DNA of 64,000 nt from Hydrotalea flava (GCF_001623405.1 NZ_LUHG01000045.1:104213-168212); one strand, 5' to 3'; counted from the first letter of the stretch, positions 9,273 through 18,200 are shown. Notes: generated from the letters alone by a model not told the origin. A program made the numbers and translations.

Positions 9273-10673
9273 ATGAAAGTATTTTTTATTGGTATATTAT
9301 TGTGTTGCATTAACAATGTTGTGTTGGCTCAAACTGAAACTGAAATTGTATTTTCATTCAATGAATATTTACAGGGAGTGAAAAAAAACCATCCGGTTGC
9401 ACGTTCTGCAAATCTGTCTGTTGAAAGTGCTCAGGAAGGAATTGTAGCCGCGAAGGGTGAATTTGATCCAAGCATTAGTTATACAAACAATCAAAAAACT
9501 TTTAACGGAACCAATTATTTCTATTATAACAATGCTGAACTAAAAATACCCATACCAATTGGTATGGATATTAAAGCCGGAGTAGAGGACAATGGAGGCA
9601 ACTACATTACAAGAGAAGTAACAACAGGTAAAACAAGTTATATTGGTGCAGAAGTAGCAGTATTAAAAGGATTATTAATTGATAAAAGAAGAGCCGCTAT
9701 TCAACAGGCTAAAATTTTAAACAGCCAGTCAGTTCAGGAAAGAAATGCAATGGTCAACGATTTACTGCTTGATGCAGCATTGCGCTACTGGCAGTGGTAT
9801 GGTGCCTATGCACAAAAAAAATTGTATGAAAGATTTTTGGACGTTGCTAAAAACAGGTTACGTTTAATAGTGATTGCTTACCAACAAGGTGATAAAGCTT
9901 TAGCAGATACTATTGAAGCGAATGCACAGGTTTTAAACTATCAGTTATTGCTGGGTGAATCAATCATTAAATTCAATAAAGCAAGTTTTGAATTAACCGA
10001 TTTTTTATGGGATGAAAACGCAATGCCTTATTTTTTGCCCGGTCATTTTATTCCTGATACCACAGCACTGCAGGATTATATTGTTCCATTGTCATTGGAT
10101 GATTTGATGAATCAGGCAGTACCTAATCATCCGGAAATAAAACAATATGAATTTAAGCTAGATGCATTGGAGGTTGAGCGGAAATTAAAATGGCAAAGTT
10201 TTCTGCCTGCACTAAATCTAAAAGCAAACTTGCTTAATAAAGGGTACAATGCTTTATATAATGTTGCTGATGCAGCTTTTCTTGAAAATAACTACAAGTT
10301 CGGCATTGATTTTAAAGTGCCTTTGTTTTTAAGAACAGCCCGTGGTGAGTACAAGAAAACACAAATTAAAATTCAACAAACCAATTTAAGTTTGGCTTCA
10401 AAAAAATGGCAGATTCAAAACAAAATAAATTCTTACTATGTTCAAAATCAATTGTACGCAGCACAATTTCAGCAAGTTACAGCTCTGATTAATAGTTTTG
10501 AAATTTTATTTAGAAATGAGTTGTTGAAATTTAATAATGGCGAAAGTTCTCTGTTTTTAATCAATAGCCGCGAATCCAAATTATTAGAAACAAAGCAGAA
10601 AATGATTGATTTGCAAACAAAATTGGTGGTATCAAAATTTCAAACCGAGTGGGCTGCCGGTTTACTTTTTTAA
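9273..10673 (+). CDS. TolC family outer-membrane efflux protein (first)
   Basis: A 466-residue outer-membrane factor. Residues 1-20 form a signal peptide ending in 'NVVLAQ'. Two repeats of long helices and strand pairs typical of TolC are visible, for example 'NHPEIKQYEFKLDALEVERK' and the final helix 'SRESKLLETKQKMIDLQTKL'. It lies 36 bases after the HlyD gene and completes an ABC-HlyD-TolC trio. It ends one base before the stop of the convergent crotonase gene, with no hairpin between them, so transcription from both sides may read into the neighbour. Confidence 0.9.
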   Translation: MKVFFIGILLCCINNVVLAQTETEIVFSFNEYLQGVKKNHPVARSANLSVESAQEGIVAAKGEFDPSISYTNNQKTFNGTNYFYYNNAELKIPIPIGMDIKAGVEDNGGNYITREVTTGKTSYIGAEVAVLKGLLIDKRRAAIQQAKILNSQSVQERNAMVNDLLLDAALRYWQWYGAYAQKKLYERFLDVAKNRLRLIVIAYQQGDKALADTIEANAQVLNYQLLLGESIIKFNKASFELTDFLWDENAMPYFLPGHFIPDTTALQDYIVPLSLDDLMNQAVPNHPEIKQYEFKLDALEVERKLKWQSFLPALNLKANLLNKGYNALYNVADAAFLENNYKFGIDFKVPLFLRTARGEYKKTQIKIQQTNLSLASKKWQIQNKINSYYVQNQLYAAQFQQVTALINSFEILFRNELLKFNNGESSLFLINSRESKLLETKQKMIDLQTKLVVSKFQTEWAAGLLF

Positions 10674-10674
10674 A

Positions 10675-11445
10675 CTATTTCTGCTTATTTTTAAATTGCT
10701 CAATGAACTTTTTGGTATAGTCGCTCAGCACCAATTTACCGCTAACGGATGCACGCTTGTGTAAAAGGTCATCCCAGTGCTCTGTTCCCTGCCAAAATAC
10801 ATGTTTCAGTTCTTTAATGGCAGTGATGCTGCTTTGCGATAAAAAGTTAGCCAGACGATGAATGCTTTCATCCATTCCTGAAATTTCAGCATGCAGCTCT
10901 GCATACAAGCCTTTTTGTTTGGCCCATTCTGCCGGTCGCCAGTTGGCTGCATCAATGGCTAACTGCGAAAAAGCAGATAATCCTATTTTTCTTTCTACTG
11001 CCGGTCCTACAACAAATGGCCCAATGCCTACTGCCAACTCGCTTAATTTAACATCAGCACCTGTTGTTGCAATGGCATAATCGGCTGTAGCTGCTAATCC
11101 TACGCCACCACCTACACATTTTCCCTGTATACGTGCAATAATGAGTTGTGGTGCTTTACGCATGGCATTAATAACATGGGCAAAACCACTAAAAAATTGC
11201 TCTCCGGCTGCTTCAGTTTGAATGGCTGCCAATTCCTCAAAAGAAGCGCCGGAACAAAAAGTTTTTTCGCCGGCAGAACGCAGTATAATCACTTTTATAT
11301 CTGCATTAATGCCTTCATTGTGTATGGCTTCTGCTAATTCATGCAAAATTTTTCCGGGTAATGAGTTGCTTTGTGGATGAAAAAATTCAATGGTGCTAAT
11401 ACCATGACTTCTGTGCACTGTTACATATCCATGCTCGTTATTCAT
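10675..11445 (-). CDS. enoyl-CoA hydratase/isomerase (crotonase) family protein, PaaG-like context
   Basis: A 256-residue crotonase. The oxyanion-hole segments are present ('FCSGASFEEL' and 'GKCVGGGVGLA'). Of the two catalytic Glu positions in true hydratases, the first seems absent (GGGVGL where hydratases have GGGCEL), while the second is kept in 'LSELAVGIGP'. That pattern is more like isomerases of the superfamily. The gene lies 17 bases after paaZ on the same strand, which suggests a phenylacetyl-CoA ring-opening role such as PaaG isomerase, but a general fatty-acid role is equally possible. Confidence 0.8.
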   Translation of the reverse strand: MNNEHGYVTVHRSHGISTIEFFHPQSNSLPGKILHELAEAIHNEGINADIKVIILRSAGEKTFCSGASFEELAAIQTEAAGEQFFSGFAHVINAMRKAPQLIIARIQGKCVGGGVGLAATADYAIATTGADVKLSELAVGIGPFVVGPAVERKIGLSAFSQLAIDAANWRPAEWAKQKGLYAELHAEISGMDESIHRLANFLSQSSITAIKELKHVFWQGTEHWDDLLHKRASVSGKLVLSDYTKKFIEQFKNKQK

Positions 11446-11462
11446 ATAAAATTATTTTATTA

Positions 11463-13502
11463 TTATTGTTTTTTTACCATCGTTAAAATGGTGGCTATAC
11501 CTATCAATTCATTCGTATCATCTATCATTTCTACCAGCCATTTTACAATGCCCCTTGCAATATCGGTTGGTTCTTTTTTTTCCTGACTAATTTTTTCTTT
11601 ACAAGTAAATTGAACATGAATGGACGTATCCGGATATACCGGCTTGGTAAATCGCAACTCATCAATGCCATAATTCAATAATACCGGATTTTTTTCATAA
11701 CTGTCTACAAACAAACCTGCAGAAAGGCTTAATAACAAATACCCATGTGCTACCTGTTGGGTGAACATGGTGCCTTCAAAATTGGTATTTCTTAAATGAG
11801 CATAAAAATGATCGCCCGATAAATCAGCAAAAGCATCAATTAAATCGGGTGTAATAGTTACAGAGGGGGTAATCATCTGCTCACCAATCCGTAGTTCTTC
11901 AAAATATTTTTTGAAAGGATGAACGGTTGCAGCTATGCCATTTGCGCCTTGTTGGTATTGTTGTAAAACAGCAGTGAGCATATCTGGCGAACCCTGAATG
12001 GCTACGCGTTGCATATAATGTTGCAGGCCTCTTAATCCGCCCATTTCCTCACCTCCTCCTGCACGTCCGGGGCCACCATGTACAAGCAGTGGCAATGGCG
12101 AACCATGTCCGGTATTTTCTTTGCCACATTGCTGGTTTAAAATCAATATCCTGCCATGATGAGTACCTGCTCCCAATACATAATTTCGGGCAGTTTCTGC
12201 AGATGCGGTAACAATGGTAGATACCAATGATCCCTTTCCTAATTTAGTAATGTGAATTGCTTCCTCTAAATTGTGATAGGGCATTAAAGTTGAAACAGGC
12301 CCAAACGCTTCAATAGCATGTACTTCGGGTGAATGCAGTGGGTTACTGTTTCGCAATAGTAACGGACTCATAAAGGCGCCTGCTGTAGCATCTGCATCCA
12401 TTACCTCAACAGTATCTAAATTGCCATACACCAATTCACTGCTTTGTAATAATAATTGTACGTGTTGAAGCACTTCTGCTTTTTGAGTTTTGCCTGCCAG
12501 GCTACCCATTCTTACTTTTTCATGCAATGGATTGCCAATGATTGTTTGCGATAGTGCTTTGCTGATATCATGTTGCACTGCTTCAATTTTATTTTCCGGC
12601 ACCAAAATGCGGCGCACACCTGTACAACGTTGGCCGCATTTTAAAGTCATTTCCTTTCTCACTTCTTTTATAAATAAATCCCATTCCGGCATACCGGGCT
12701 CTACATCATGGCCTAAAACAATGGCATTCAATGAATCAGCTTCCATTGTAAATGAAACATTGTTTTGTACAATGGCCGGTGTGGTTTTTAATTTCAATCC
12801 GGTATGTGCACTGCCGGTAAAAGTAATCGTATCTTGTGCATCTACTTCATTCAATAAATTACCGGTACTGCCACATAATAATTGCAGTGCACCATCAGGT
12901 AATATATTAGAAGCTACCATGTGCTTTACAACTGCCTGTGTTAAATAACAACCAACGGTGGCAGGCTTTACGATAGCAGGAACACCCGCTAAAATATTCA
13001 CGGCAATTTTTTCTAACATTCCCCAAACAGGAAAGTTATAAGCATTGATATGAATGGCGACCCCTTCTTTGGGTAAAAGCAAATGATGCCCCATAAATGT
13101 ATGGGCTTTACCCAGCATGTGTGCTTCGCCTTCAGGCCAGTAAGGTAAATCGGGTAATTTTCTTCTTAAAGAGGCATATGAAAACAAGTTACCAATTCCA
13201 CCTTCAATATCTACCCAACTATCTGCTTTGGTGGCACCGGTTTTGTAACTGAGGGTATACAATTCGGGCAAGAACTGTTGTAAATGCAGTGCTAAGGCTT
13301 TTAATAGTAACCCACGTTCCTGAAAAGTCATTTTCCGTAAAGCGGTATTTCCTTTTGTTCTGGCATACTCCATAATTGTAGCCATATCAAACCCTTCTGT
13401 ACTGGCCGCTGCAATGTATTCGCCGGTTACTGCATTATATAGCGGTTGACCTTCGCCGCTGCCGGCAATCCATTTTCCTAAGATATAACTTTCTAATACC
13501 AT
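11463..13502 (-). CDS. paaZ: phenylacetate degradation bifunctional protein PaaZ (aldehyde dehydrogenase + MaoC hydratase)
   Basis: About 679 residues with two domains. The N-terminal 520 residues are an aldehyde dehydrogenase with 'NAYNFPVWGMLEK', the general-base Glu in 'TMEADSLNA' and the catalytic Cys in 'KCGQRCTGVRR'. The C-terminal 150 residues are a MaoC-like (R)-hydratase with 'DLSGDHFYAH'. This fusion is diagnostic of PaaZ, which opens the oxepin-CoA ring and oxidises the aldehyde formed. ATG 13502 (MVLESYILGKW) is preferred over the track's upstream ATG 13541, which adds 13 non-family residues. Other paa genes (paaABCDE, paaK) are not in the window. Confidence 0.9.
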   Translation of the reverse strand: MVLESYILGKWIAGSGEGQPLYNAVTGEYIAAASTEGFDMATIMEYARTKGNTALRKMTFQERGLLLKALALHLQQFLPELYTLSYKTGATKADSWVDIEGGIGNLFSYASLRRKLPDLPYWPEGEAHMLGKAHTFMGHHLLLPKEGVAIHINAYNFPVWGMLEKIAVNILAGVPAIVKPATVGCYLTQAVVKHMVASNILPDGALQLLCGSTGNLLNEVDAQDTITFTGSAHTGLKLKTTPAIVQNNVSFTMEADSLNAIVLGHDVEPGMPEWDLFIKEVRKEMTLKCGQRCTGVRRILVPENKIEAVQHDISKALSQTIIGNPLHEKVRMGSLAGKTQKAEVLQHVQLLLQSSELVYGNLDTVEVMDADATAGAFMSPLLLRNSNPLHSPEVHAIEAFGPVSTLMPYHNLEEAIHITKLGKGSLVSTIVTASAETARNYVLGAGTHHGRILILNQQCGKENTGHGSPLPLLVHGGPGRAGGGEEMGGLRGLQHYMQRVAIQGSPDMLTAVLQQYQQGANGIAATVHPFKKYFEELRIGEQMITPSVTITPDLIDAFADLSGDHFYAHLRNTNFEGTMFTQQVAHGYLLLSLSAGLFVDSYEKNPVLLNYGIDELRFTKPVYPDTSIHVQFTCKEKISQEKKEPTDIARGIVKWLVEMIDDTNELIGIATILTMVKKQ

Positions 13503-13600
13503 TTCTTTTGTTAAGATTATTGCTGCAATAATGCGCTTCAAAAATAAGGAAAGCAGTATTTAAATGCTAATGATTGTTAGTTTAAATTGAGGTTGAATAA

Positions 13601-13640
13601 ATAAAAAACCCGCTTCAAGGTTTGTATACTCAAGCGGGTT
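13601..13640 (-). terminator. Rho-independent terminator after adk
   Basis: A 9-base stem (13607-13615 with 13632-13640, AACCCGCTT/AAGCGGGTT) and a 16-base loop. Read on the minus strand it is followed by a T-rich run (complement of 13601-13608). It sits 32 bases past the adk stop. Confidence 0.8.
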
Positions 13641-13671
13641 AGCAGTTGGTTTTGGTAGTATCTTTCTGCTA

Positions 13672-14250
13672 TTAAGACAAGCGTTTGTTAATTTCGCTGC
13701 ATAAACTGTTAAAAATTTCTTCAACGGCACCTTCGCCTTTTACATCTACTACCTTATTAAATTTTGCGTAATATGCTTTTACGGTTGCTGTTTTAGCATT
13801 GTATTCTTCAATTCTGGCCCTGATAACAGCCTCATTGGTATCATCACTACGACCACTGGTTAAGCCTCTGTTCAATAGGCGTTTCACCAATTCTTCTTCA
13901 CTTACTTCCAGCGCCAGCACTACATTTATCTGGGTATGTTTTAATTTTAAAAGTGCATCCAATGCTTCACATTGTGTTTTGGTTCTGGGAAAACCATCAA
14001 ACAAAAATCCTTTGGCATCAGGATGTTGCTCCAACGCAGAACTAATCATACCAACTACTACTTCATCGGGAACCAATTGCCCTTTGTCCATTAGGCTTTT
14101 GGCTTCCAAACCCAAAGGAGTTTGCGCTGCAATTTCGCTGCGTAATAAATCGCCGGTACTTAAATGTTTCAGGTGATATTTAGCTACTAATTTTTCACTT
14201 TGTGTTCCTTTTCCGCTTCCGGGAGGGCCAAACAGAATAATATTAAACAT
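13672..14250 (-). CDS. adk: adenylate kinase
   Basis: A 192-residue adenylate kinase, catalysing ATP + AMP to 2 ADP. Seen: the P-loop 'FGPPGSGKGTQ' at residues 7-17, the AMP-binding 'STGDLLRSEI', 'GFLFDGFPRTKTQ', and a short LID ('RLLNRGLTSGRSDDT') lacking zinc cysteines. Start ATG 14250 (MFNIILFG) gives the family N-terminus; ATG 14256 two codons upstream is an alternative. A -7-like box TATATTTG reads on the minus strand at 14283-14276, about 25 bases before the start, without an obvious -33 element. A strong terminator follows the stop. Confidence 0.95.
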   Translation of the reverse strand: MFNIILFGPPGSGKGTQSEKLVAKYHLKHLSTGDLLRSEIAAQTPLGLEAKSLMDKGQLVPDEVVVGMISSALEQHPDAKGFLFDGFPRTKTQCEALDALLKLKHTQINVVLALEVSEEELVKRLLNRGLTSGRSDDTNEAVIRARIEEYNAKTATVKAYYAKFNKVVDVKGEGAVEEIFNSLCSEINKRLS

Positions 14251-14490
14251 AGCCACACGCTCTTTAAATGAGGAACAAATATAAGCCTTGCGCTTTACAT
14301 TTCCTTTAACAAATGAACAAACTACTGCGCTATCTGTTAATTATTTGGCTTTAACATTTGCCTCCAAACCATTTTCTGTCTATTTGCGTAGTTTTATTGT
14401 CTGTATATAGTATGCAGAAATTTTTTATAAAGCGCTTTGCAATGCATTCATACAATCATTGTTGGCAAGCAAATGGTTAAAACGAAAGTC

Positions 14491-15045
14491 ATGAAATTAA
14501 ATTTAATTGCAATAACACTATTTTTGCTAATGAGTAGTTGTTATGGTCAAACCCACACAAAAACAGTAGTTATGGAAAACAATTCGAAAAGCAACCTTTC
14601 AACCGTAGGAACAGATACAAGCGGCTCTATTGTAAAATCTGATGCGGAGTGGAAAAAATTGCTTTCACCCGAAGTGTATTATGTGGCAAGAGAAAAAGGC
14701 ACTGAACGTCCATTTACCAGTAAGTTTGAAACTTTTAAAGAAGTAGGTACCTATTATTGCGCTGTTTGTGGTAATGCATTATTTAAAAGCGATACAAAAT
14801 TTGACAGTGGATGTGGTTGGCCAAGTTTTTATGAACCCATTAGTAAAAATTCAGTAATTTATTTACCGGATAACAGTTATGGCATGAAAAGAACTGAAGT
14901 GGAATGTGGACGCTGTAAATCGCATTTAGGCCATGTGTTTGAAGATGGTCCGCCACCAACAGGGTTGCGTTATTGTATTAATGGCGTGGTTTTAGATTTT
15001 AAAAAGGCACAGGAAGCAGAAAAAAAATACTACGAGAATCATTAA
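14491..15045 (+). CDS. msrB: peptide-methionine (R)-S-oxide reductase MsrB, lipoprotein form
   Basis: MsrB repairs R-methionine sulfoxide. From ATG 14491 the protein is 184 residues, opening with a lipoprotein signal (L-M-S-S-C, Cys17), so it probably acts in the periplasm or on a membrane. The MsrB domain covers the last 130 residues: zinc ligands in 'CAVCGNALF' and '[12 protein letters not shown]', the '[10 protein letters not shown]' segment, and the catalytic Cys in '[11 protein letters not shown]'. ATGs at 14437 and 14473 are in frame but would bury the signal peptide. A terminator hairpin follows within 30 bases. Confidence 0.93.
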   Translation: MKLNLIAITLFLLMSSCYGQTHTKTVVMENNSKSNLSTVGTDTSGSIVKSDAEWKKLLSPEVYYVAREKGTERPFTSKFETFKEVGTYYCAVCGNALFKSDTKFDSGCGWPSFYEPISKNSVIYLPDNSYGMKRTEVECGRCKSHLGHVFEDGPPPTGLRYCINGVVLDFKKAQEAEKKYYENH

Positions 15046-15070
15046 TCGTACACATATGTATCATTAAAAA

Positions 15071-15100
15071 GCGGCTTCTTTAAAAGGGGTCGTTTTTTTT
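15071..15100 (+). terminator. Rho-independent terminator after msrB
   Basis: An 8-pair stem with several G-U pairs (GCGGCTTC with GGGGTCGT) around a TTTAAAA loop, immediately followed by a run of eight T. It lies 26 bases past the msrB stop. Confidence 0.65.
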
Positions 15101-15168
15101 ATGGCCACTCCGCCCGATTACTGTAATTTTGCTAACAATTGTAAGTTTTAATCAATAAAAATTTGGAA

Positions 15169-16428
15169 ATGGTAAAAGTAAGTAATTTGGCTGAGAGCCT
15201 GATTGGTAGTGAAATTGTAAAGTTGGGCAATGCCATTACAGAACGCATTAAGAAAGGAGAAAAAATTTATAATTACACCATTGGTGATTTTGATTCTTCT
15301 GTATTTCCTATTCCTACTGAGTTGGAGCAATATATTATAGAAGCCTATCAAAAAAAGTTTACCAATTATCCGCCGGCAGATGGTATTGCTTTGTTACGTA
15401 AAGCTGTTTCTGCATTTTTGGCACAAAGAGAAGGGTTGGTTTATGCTGAGAATGAAATACAAATTGCATCAGGTGGCAGGCCGTTAATTTATACCTTGTT
15501 TGAAACATTGGTAGATGAAGGCGATAAAGTAATTTATGGGGTACCATCCTGGAATAATAATCACTACGTTCATTTAACACAAGGGCAACATTGCACCATT
15601 GAGTGTACTGCGGAAAATAATTTTATGCCTACGGCCGAAGCTATTGCACTTCACATTAAGGGGGCTACGTTACTTTGTTTGTGTACACCGCAAAATCCTA
15701 CCGGAACTACATTAACCAAAACATCATTAGAGCAGATATGTGATATGGTACTGGAAGAAAATAACAACAGGCCGCCCGATGCAAAAAAATTATATGTGAT
15801 GTTTGATCAAATGTATTGGACACTTACCTATGGCGATATTCAACATTATAATCCGGTTACCTTAAGGCCGGCAATGCGGGAATACACCATCTTTATTGAT
15901 GGTATTTCGAAAGCTTTTGCAGCAACTGGTGTACGGGTAGGATGGGCAGTTGGTCCTGCTGCTATCATTGCCAAAATGAAGGCAATTTTAAGCCATCTTG
16001 GTGCATGGGCGCCAATGGCAGAACAGCATGCAGTTGCAAAATATTTGGGACAAACAGAAGCAATTGATCGGTATTTGAACAGCTATAAACAAGCACTTGA
16101 GTTTAGATTGAACAGTATTTACCAGGGTATTAAAGCATTGCAAAAAAAAGGATATTCTGTTGATGCCATTGCACCGCAGGCTGCTATTTATTTAACTGTT
16201 CAAATGAATTTAACCGGTAAAAAAACAAAGGAAGGCCAATTGCTTGAAAACCAGGATGCGGTTACAGGTTATATTCTATCTGAAGCTAAAATAGCCATTG
16301 TTCCTTTTTATGCTTTTGGCGCCGGCCACAATAGCAGTTGGTATAGATTGAGTGTAGGTACCTGCCGGGAAGAAGATATTGTTCCTATGCTGAATGGATT
16401 GGAAAAAGCTTTGGCTGCATTACAATAA
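15169..16428 (+). CDS. pyridoxal-phosphate aminotransferase, class I/II (aspartate aminotransferase-like)
   Basis: About 419 residues, fold-type I aminotransferase. Seen: 'YTIGDFDSSVFPIP' at the N-terminus, 'YPPADGIALLRKAV', 'TPQNPTGTTLTK', the PLP-binding Asp in 'YVMFDQMYWTLTYG', and the Schiff-base Lys in 'FIDGISKAFAATGVRVGW'. 'WYRLSVGTC' supplies the substrate-carboxylate Arg. ATG 15169 is chosen over a TTG two codons earlier. The precise amino donor is not evident; the family includes aspartate, aromatic and methionine aminotransferases. It is followed by an inverted-repeat element that also forms a terminator-like hairpin. Confidence 0.85.
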   Translation: MVKVSNLAESLIGSEIVKLGNAITERIKKGEKIYNYTIGDFDSSVFPIPTELEQYIIEAYQKKFTNYPPADGIALLRKAVSAFLAQREGLVYAENEIQIASGGRPLIYTLFETLVDEGDKVIYGVPSWNNNHYVHLTQGQHCTIECTAENNFMPTAEAIALHIKGATLLCLCTPQNPTGTTLTKTSLEQICDMVLEENNNRPPDAKKLYVMFDQMYWTLTYGDIQHYNPVTLRPAMREYTIFIDGISKAFAATGVRVGWAVGPAAIIAKMKAILSHLGAWAPMAEQHAVAKYLGQTEAIDRYLNSYKQALEFRLNSIYQGIKALQKKGYSVDAIAPQAAIYLTVQMNLTGKKTKEGQLLENQDAVTGYILSEAKIAIVPFYAFGAGHNSSWYRLSVGTCREEDIVPMLNGLEKALAALQ

Positions 16429-16450
16429 CTGAAATAAAACGTATAAAAAA

Positions 16451-16559
16451 GAGGAAGTCTCAAAAGTAAAATGAAGCGTTTGAGAATGGCTTAAATGAAA
16501 ACTTTCTCCACCACCTTACCGAATAAAAAGAGGCTGCATCGGACTTTTGAGACAGCCTC
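16451..16559. repeat. short element bounded by inverted repeats (MITE-like)
   Basis: Bases 16451-16467 (GAGGAAGTCTCAAAAGT) and the reverse complement of 16543-16559 (GAGGCTGTCTCAAAAGT) agree at 15 of 17 positions. Ends of this kind resemble insertion-sequence termini. The 109-base span has no coding potential and may be a relic or a non-autonomous element. No clear target-site duplication is visible. Confidence 0.5.
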
Positions 16560-16565
16560 TCTTTT
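16529..16565 (+). terminator. terminator-like hairpin within the repeat element
   Basis: AGAGGCTG (16529-16536) pairs with CAGCCTCT (16553-16560) across a 16-base loop and is followed by CTTTTT. It could end the aminotransferase transcript; its right arm is part of the inverted repeat. Confidence 0.5.
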
Positions 16566-16616
16566 TAAAATTATTTTTGAATCAATAGGACGTGAAACAG
16601 GTGATGAAGGTGGCAA

Positions 16617-16865
16617 TTAGTTTTTATTGCAGATAAAAACAAAAGGTTTGTATAACCGGTCTTTAATAGCTTGTTGCATTAAATGTTGCGAACGGATTAT
16701 TTTCGATCGGTTCACATCAATTAATTCATTGGCAATACAAAAATTACGGAAACTTTCTGTTCGGTGCAGTAATAGATTTAATTGCGCAACTTCATTGGCA
16801 AAATCATCGGGTCCAATTAACTCGCTTTTAGAAAGTACTAAAAGATCTCTGCTGCTATTTTTCAT
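16617..16865 (-). CDS. small hypothetical protein
   Basis: An 82-residue, mixed-charge, helical-looking protein without membrane segments or recognised motifs. The minus-strand reading is preferred over the overlapping + strand frame because its composition is balanced (Asp/Glu, Lys/Arg, Leu), whereas the other is rich in Ser, Cys and Phe. It starts 36 bases after a small lipoprotein gene on the same strand and may be its operon partner. Function unknown. Confidence 0.5.
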   Translation of the reverse strand: MKNSSRDLLVLSKSELIGPDDFANEVAQLNLLLHRTESFRNFCIANELIDVNRSKIIRSQHLMQQAIKDRLYKPFVFICNKN

Positions 16866-16901
16866 ATGTATTTAATTCATTTGGGGGATAAATGAAATTT
16901 T

Positions 16902-17030
16902 TTATACAGGTTTATAAACAGGGCACATACAATGTTTCTTATAATTAGATTTACTCAAAATTCCGCAGGAAGCTAATCCCATCATTAATAATAACAGAAC
17001 TATTCGTATTTTGTTGCGCTGATGAAACAT
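16902..17030 (-). CDS. very small lipoprotein with His-Cys-x-Cys-Pro tail
   Basis: From ATG 17030 the product is 42 residues: a basic start (MFHQRNKIR), a hydrophobic stretch, and a lipobox 'GLASC', leaving a mature peptide of about 21 residues after the lipidated Cys. The tail contains 'KKHCMCPVYKPV'. A longer frame from 17093 would place a second hydrophobic segment ahead and is less likely. Tiny lipoproteins ending in Cys/Pro motifs occur in Bacteroidota, but no function is known. The intergenic space to the divergent glycosyltransferase-like gene holds the palindrome CCGTA-N10-TACGG at 17043-17062. Confidence 0.6.
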   Translation of the reverse strand: MFHQRNKIRIVLLLLMMGLASCGILSKSNYKKHCMCPVYKPV

Positions 17031-17068
17031 GATTATTTTCTTCCGTAAAAATAAAAATACGGTATAAA

Positions 17069-18181
17069 TTGATAAAAAAATCATTAACACCAAATATTTC
17101 GGTGAAAATTAAGGGCAAAAATGTATTGGTAGCACCATTAGATTGGGGGTTGGGTCATACAACCCGCTGTATTCCTATAATTAATGCCCTGATTATCAAT
17201 CATTACCATGTAATTCTGGCTGCATCCGGTAAGTCGGCTGCTTTGCTGCAAAAAGAATTTCCTCATTTAACCATTGTTCCCTTAGCCGGATACCATGTTC
17301 AATATGCGCAAAGCAGTACATGGTTGCCAGTTAAATTATTGCTGCAGGTGCCTAAAATTATTCGTGCCATTAAAAATGAACATGCAGTACTGCATGAAAT
17401 GGTACAGCAATATTCCATTGATTGGGTAATCAGTGATAACCGTTTTGGATTATACCATCCTGCTGTTCATTGCACCTTCATTACCCATCAATTAACCATT
17501 ATGGCTCCTTATCAATGGTTAAGAAATTTGCTGCAACGTATCAACTACCAATACATTAATCGTTTTGATACTTGTTGGGTGCCTGATATGGGCGGTGATG
17601 AGGGATTAGCGGGAATACTGTCTCATCCCAAACAATTACCTGCTATTCCTGTGCAATACATGGGAATGTTATCTAGATTTGAAAGCACTACTACATTCCA
17701 TCCGGAATATGTTTATGATTATTGCTTTCTGTTATCCGGCCCCGAACCGCAGCGTACCCGTCTTGAAAATATAGTCCTTTCTCAAATAGAGCAGATAGAT
17801 GCAAGTATTATTGTTTTGCGAGGGTTGCCAGAACAGGCAAATGCCATCAAAAGCAAACACAATATTTTATCACATTTACCGGGTAAAGCATTGCAACAGG
17901 TGATTGAGCAGAGCAAATTTGTAATTGCAAGAAGTGGTTATACTACGGTAATGGAATTACTATCGTTGCAAAAAAAATGTTTTTTTATACCTACGCCCGG
18001 ACAAACGGAACAGGAGTATCTGGCAGAACGTTTAGCCGACTTACAATTGTGTTTTATGGTGAAACAAGAGCATTTGAATATAGCAGAACAGTTAACAGCA
18101 CTTGAACAGTTTCCTTTTAAAACTCTACAGCCCAAAATTTTTACCGCACAACAATTAAAGTTGCTCATACAAAATCTTTAA
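17069..18181 (+). CDS. glycosyltransferase-like protein (MurG/UDP-glycosyltransferase fold)
   Basis: About 360-370 residues with a two-domain GT-B look: an N-terminal 'VLVAPLDWGLGHTTRCIPI' resembling the glycine loop of MurG-type enzymes, 'DWVISDNRFG', and a C-terminal 'SKFVIARSGYTTVMELL' followed by 'IPTPGQTEQEYLAERL', which is the nucleotide-sugar site pattern. Donor and acceptor are unknown. No ATG fits the N-terminus: the frame begins at TTG 17069, and GTG 17102 (VKIKGKNVLV) is a reasonable alternative. The DMT transporter follows 31 bases later. Confidence 0.8.
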   Translation: MIKKSLTPNISVKIKGKNVLVAPLDWGLGHTTRCIPIINALIINHYHVILAASGKSAALLQKEFPHLTIVPLAGYHVQYAQSSTWLPVKLLLQVPKIIRAIKNEHAVLHEMVQQYSIDWVISDNRFGLYHPAVHCTFITHQLTIMAPYQWLRNLLQRINYQYINRFDTCWVPDMGGDEGLAGILSHPKQLPAIPVQYMGMLSRFESTTTFHPEYVYDYCFLLSGPEPQRTRLENIVLSQIEQIDASIIVLRGLPEQANAIKSKHNILSHLPGKALQQVIEQSKFVIARSGYTTVMELLSLQKKCFFIPTPGQTEQEYLAERLADLQLCFMVKQEHLNIAEQLTALEQFPFKTLQPKIFTAQQLKLLIQNL

Positions 18182-18200
18182 AACCAAGTAAGCGTGCTGC

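Noticed and set aside
12490..12948. 152-aa + strand frame inside paaZ
   Set aside because: Antisense shadow of the aldehyde dehydrogenase domain, no family features.
16627..16875. + strand 82-aa frame opposite the 16617-16865 gene
   Set aside because: Composition is Ser/Cys/Phe-rich, as expected of an antisense shadow; the minus-strand frame is more protein-like.
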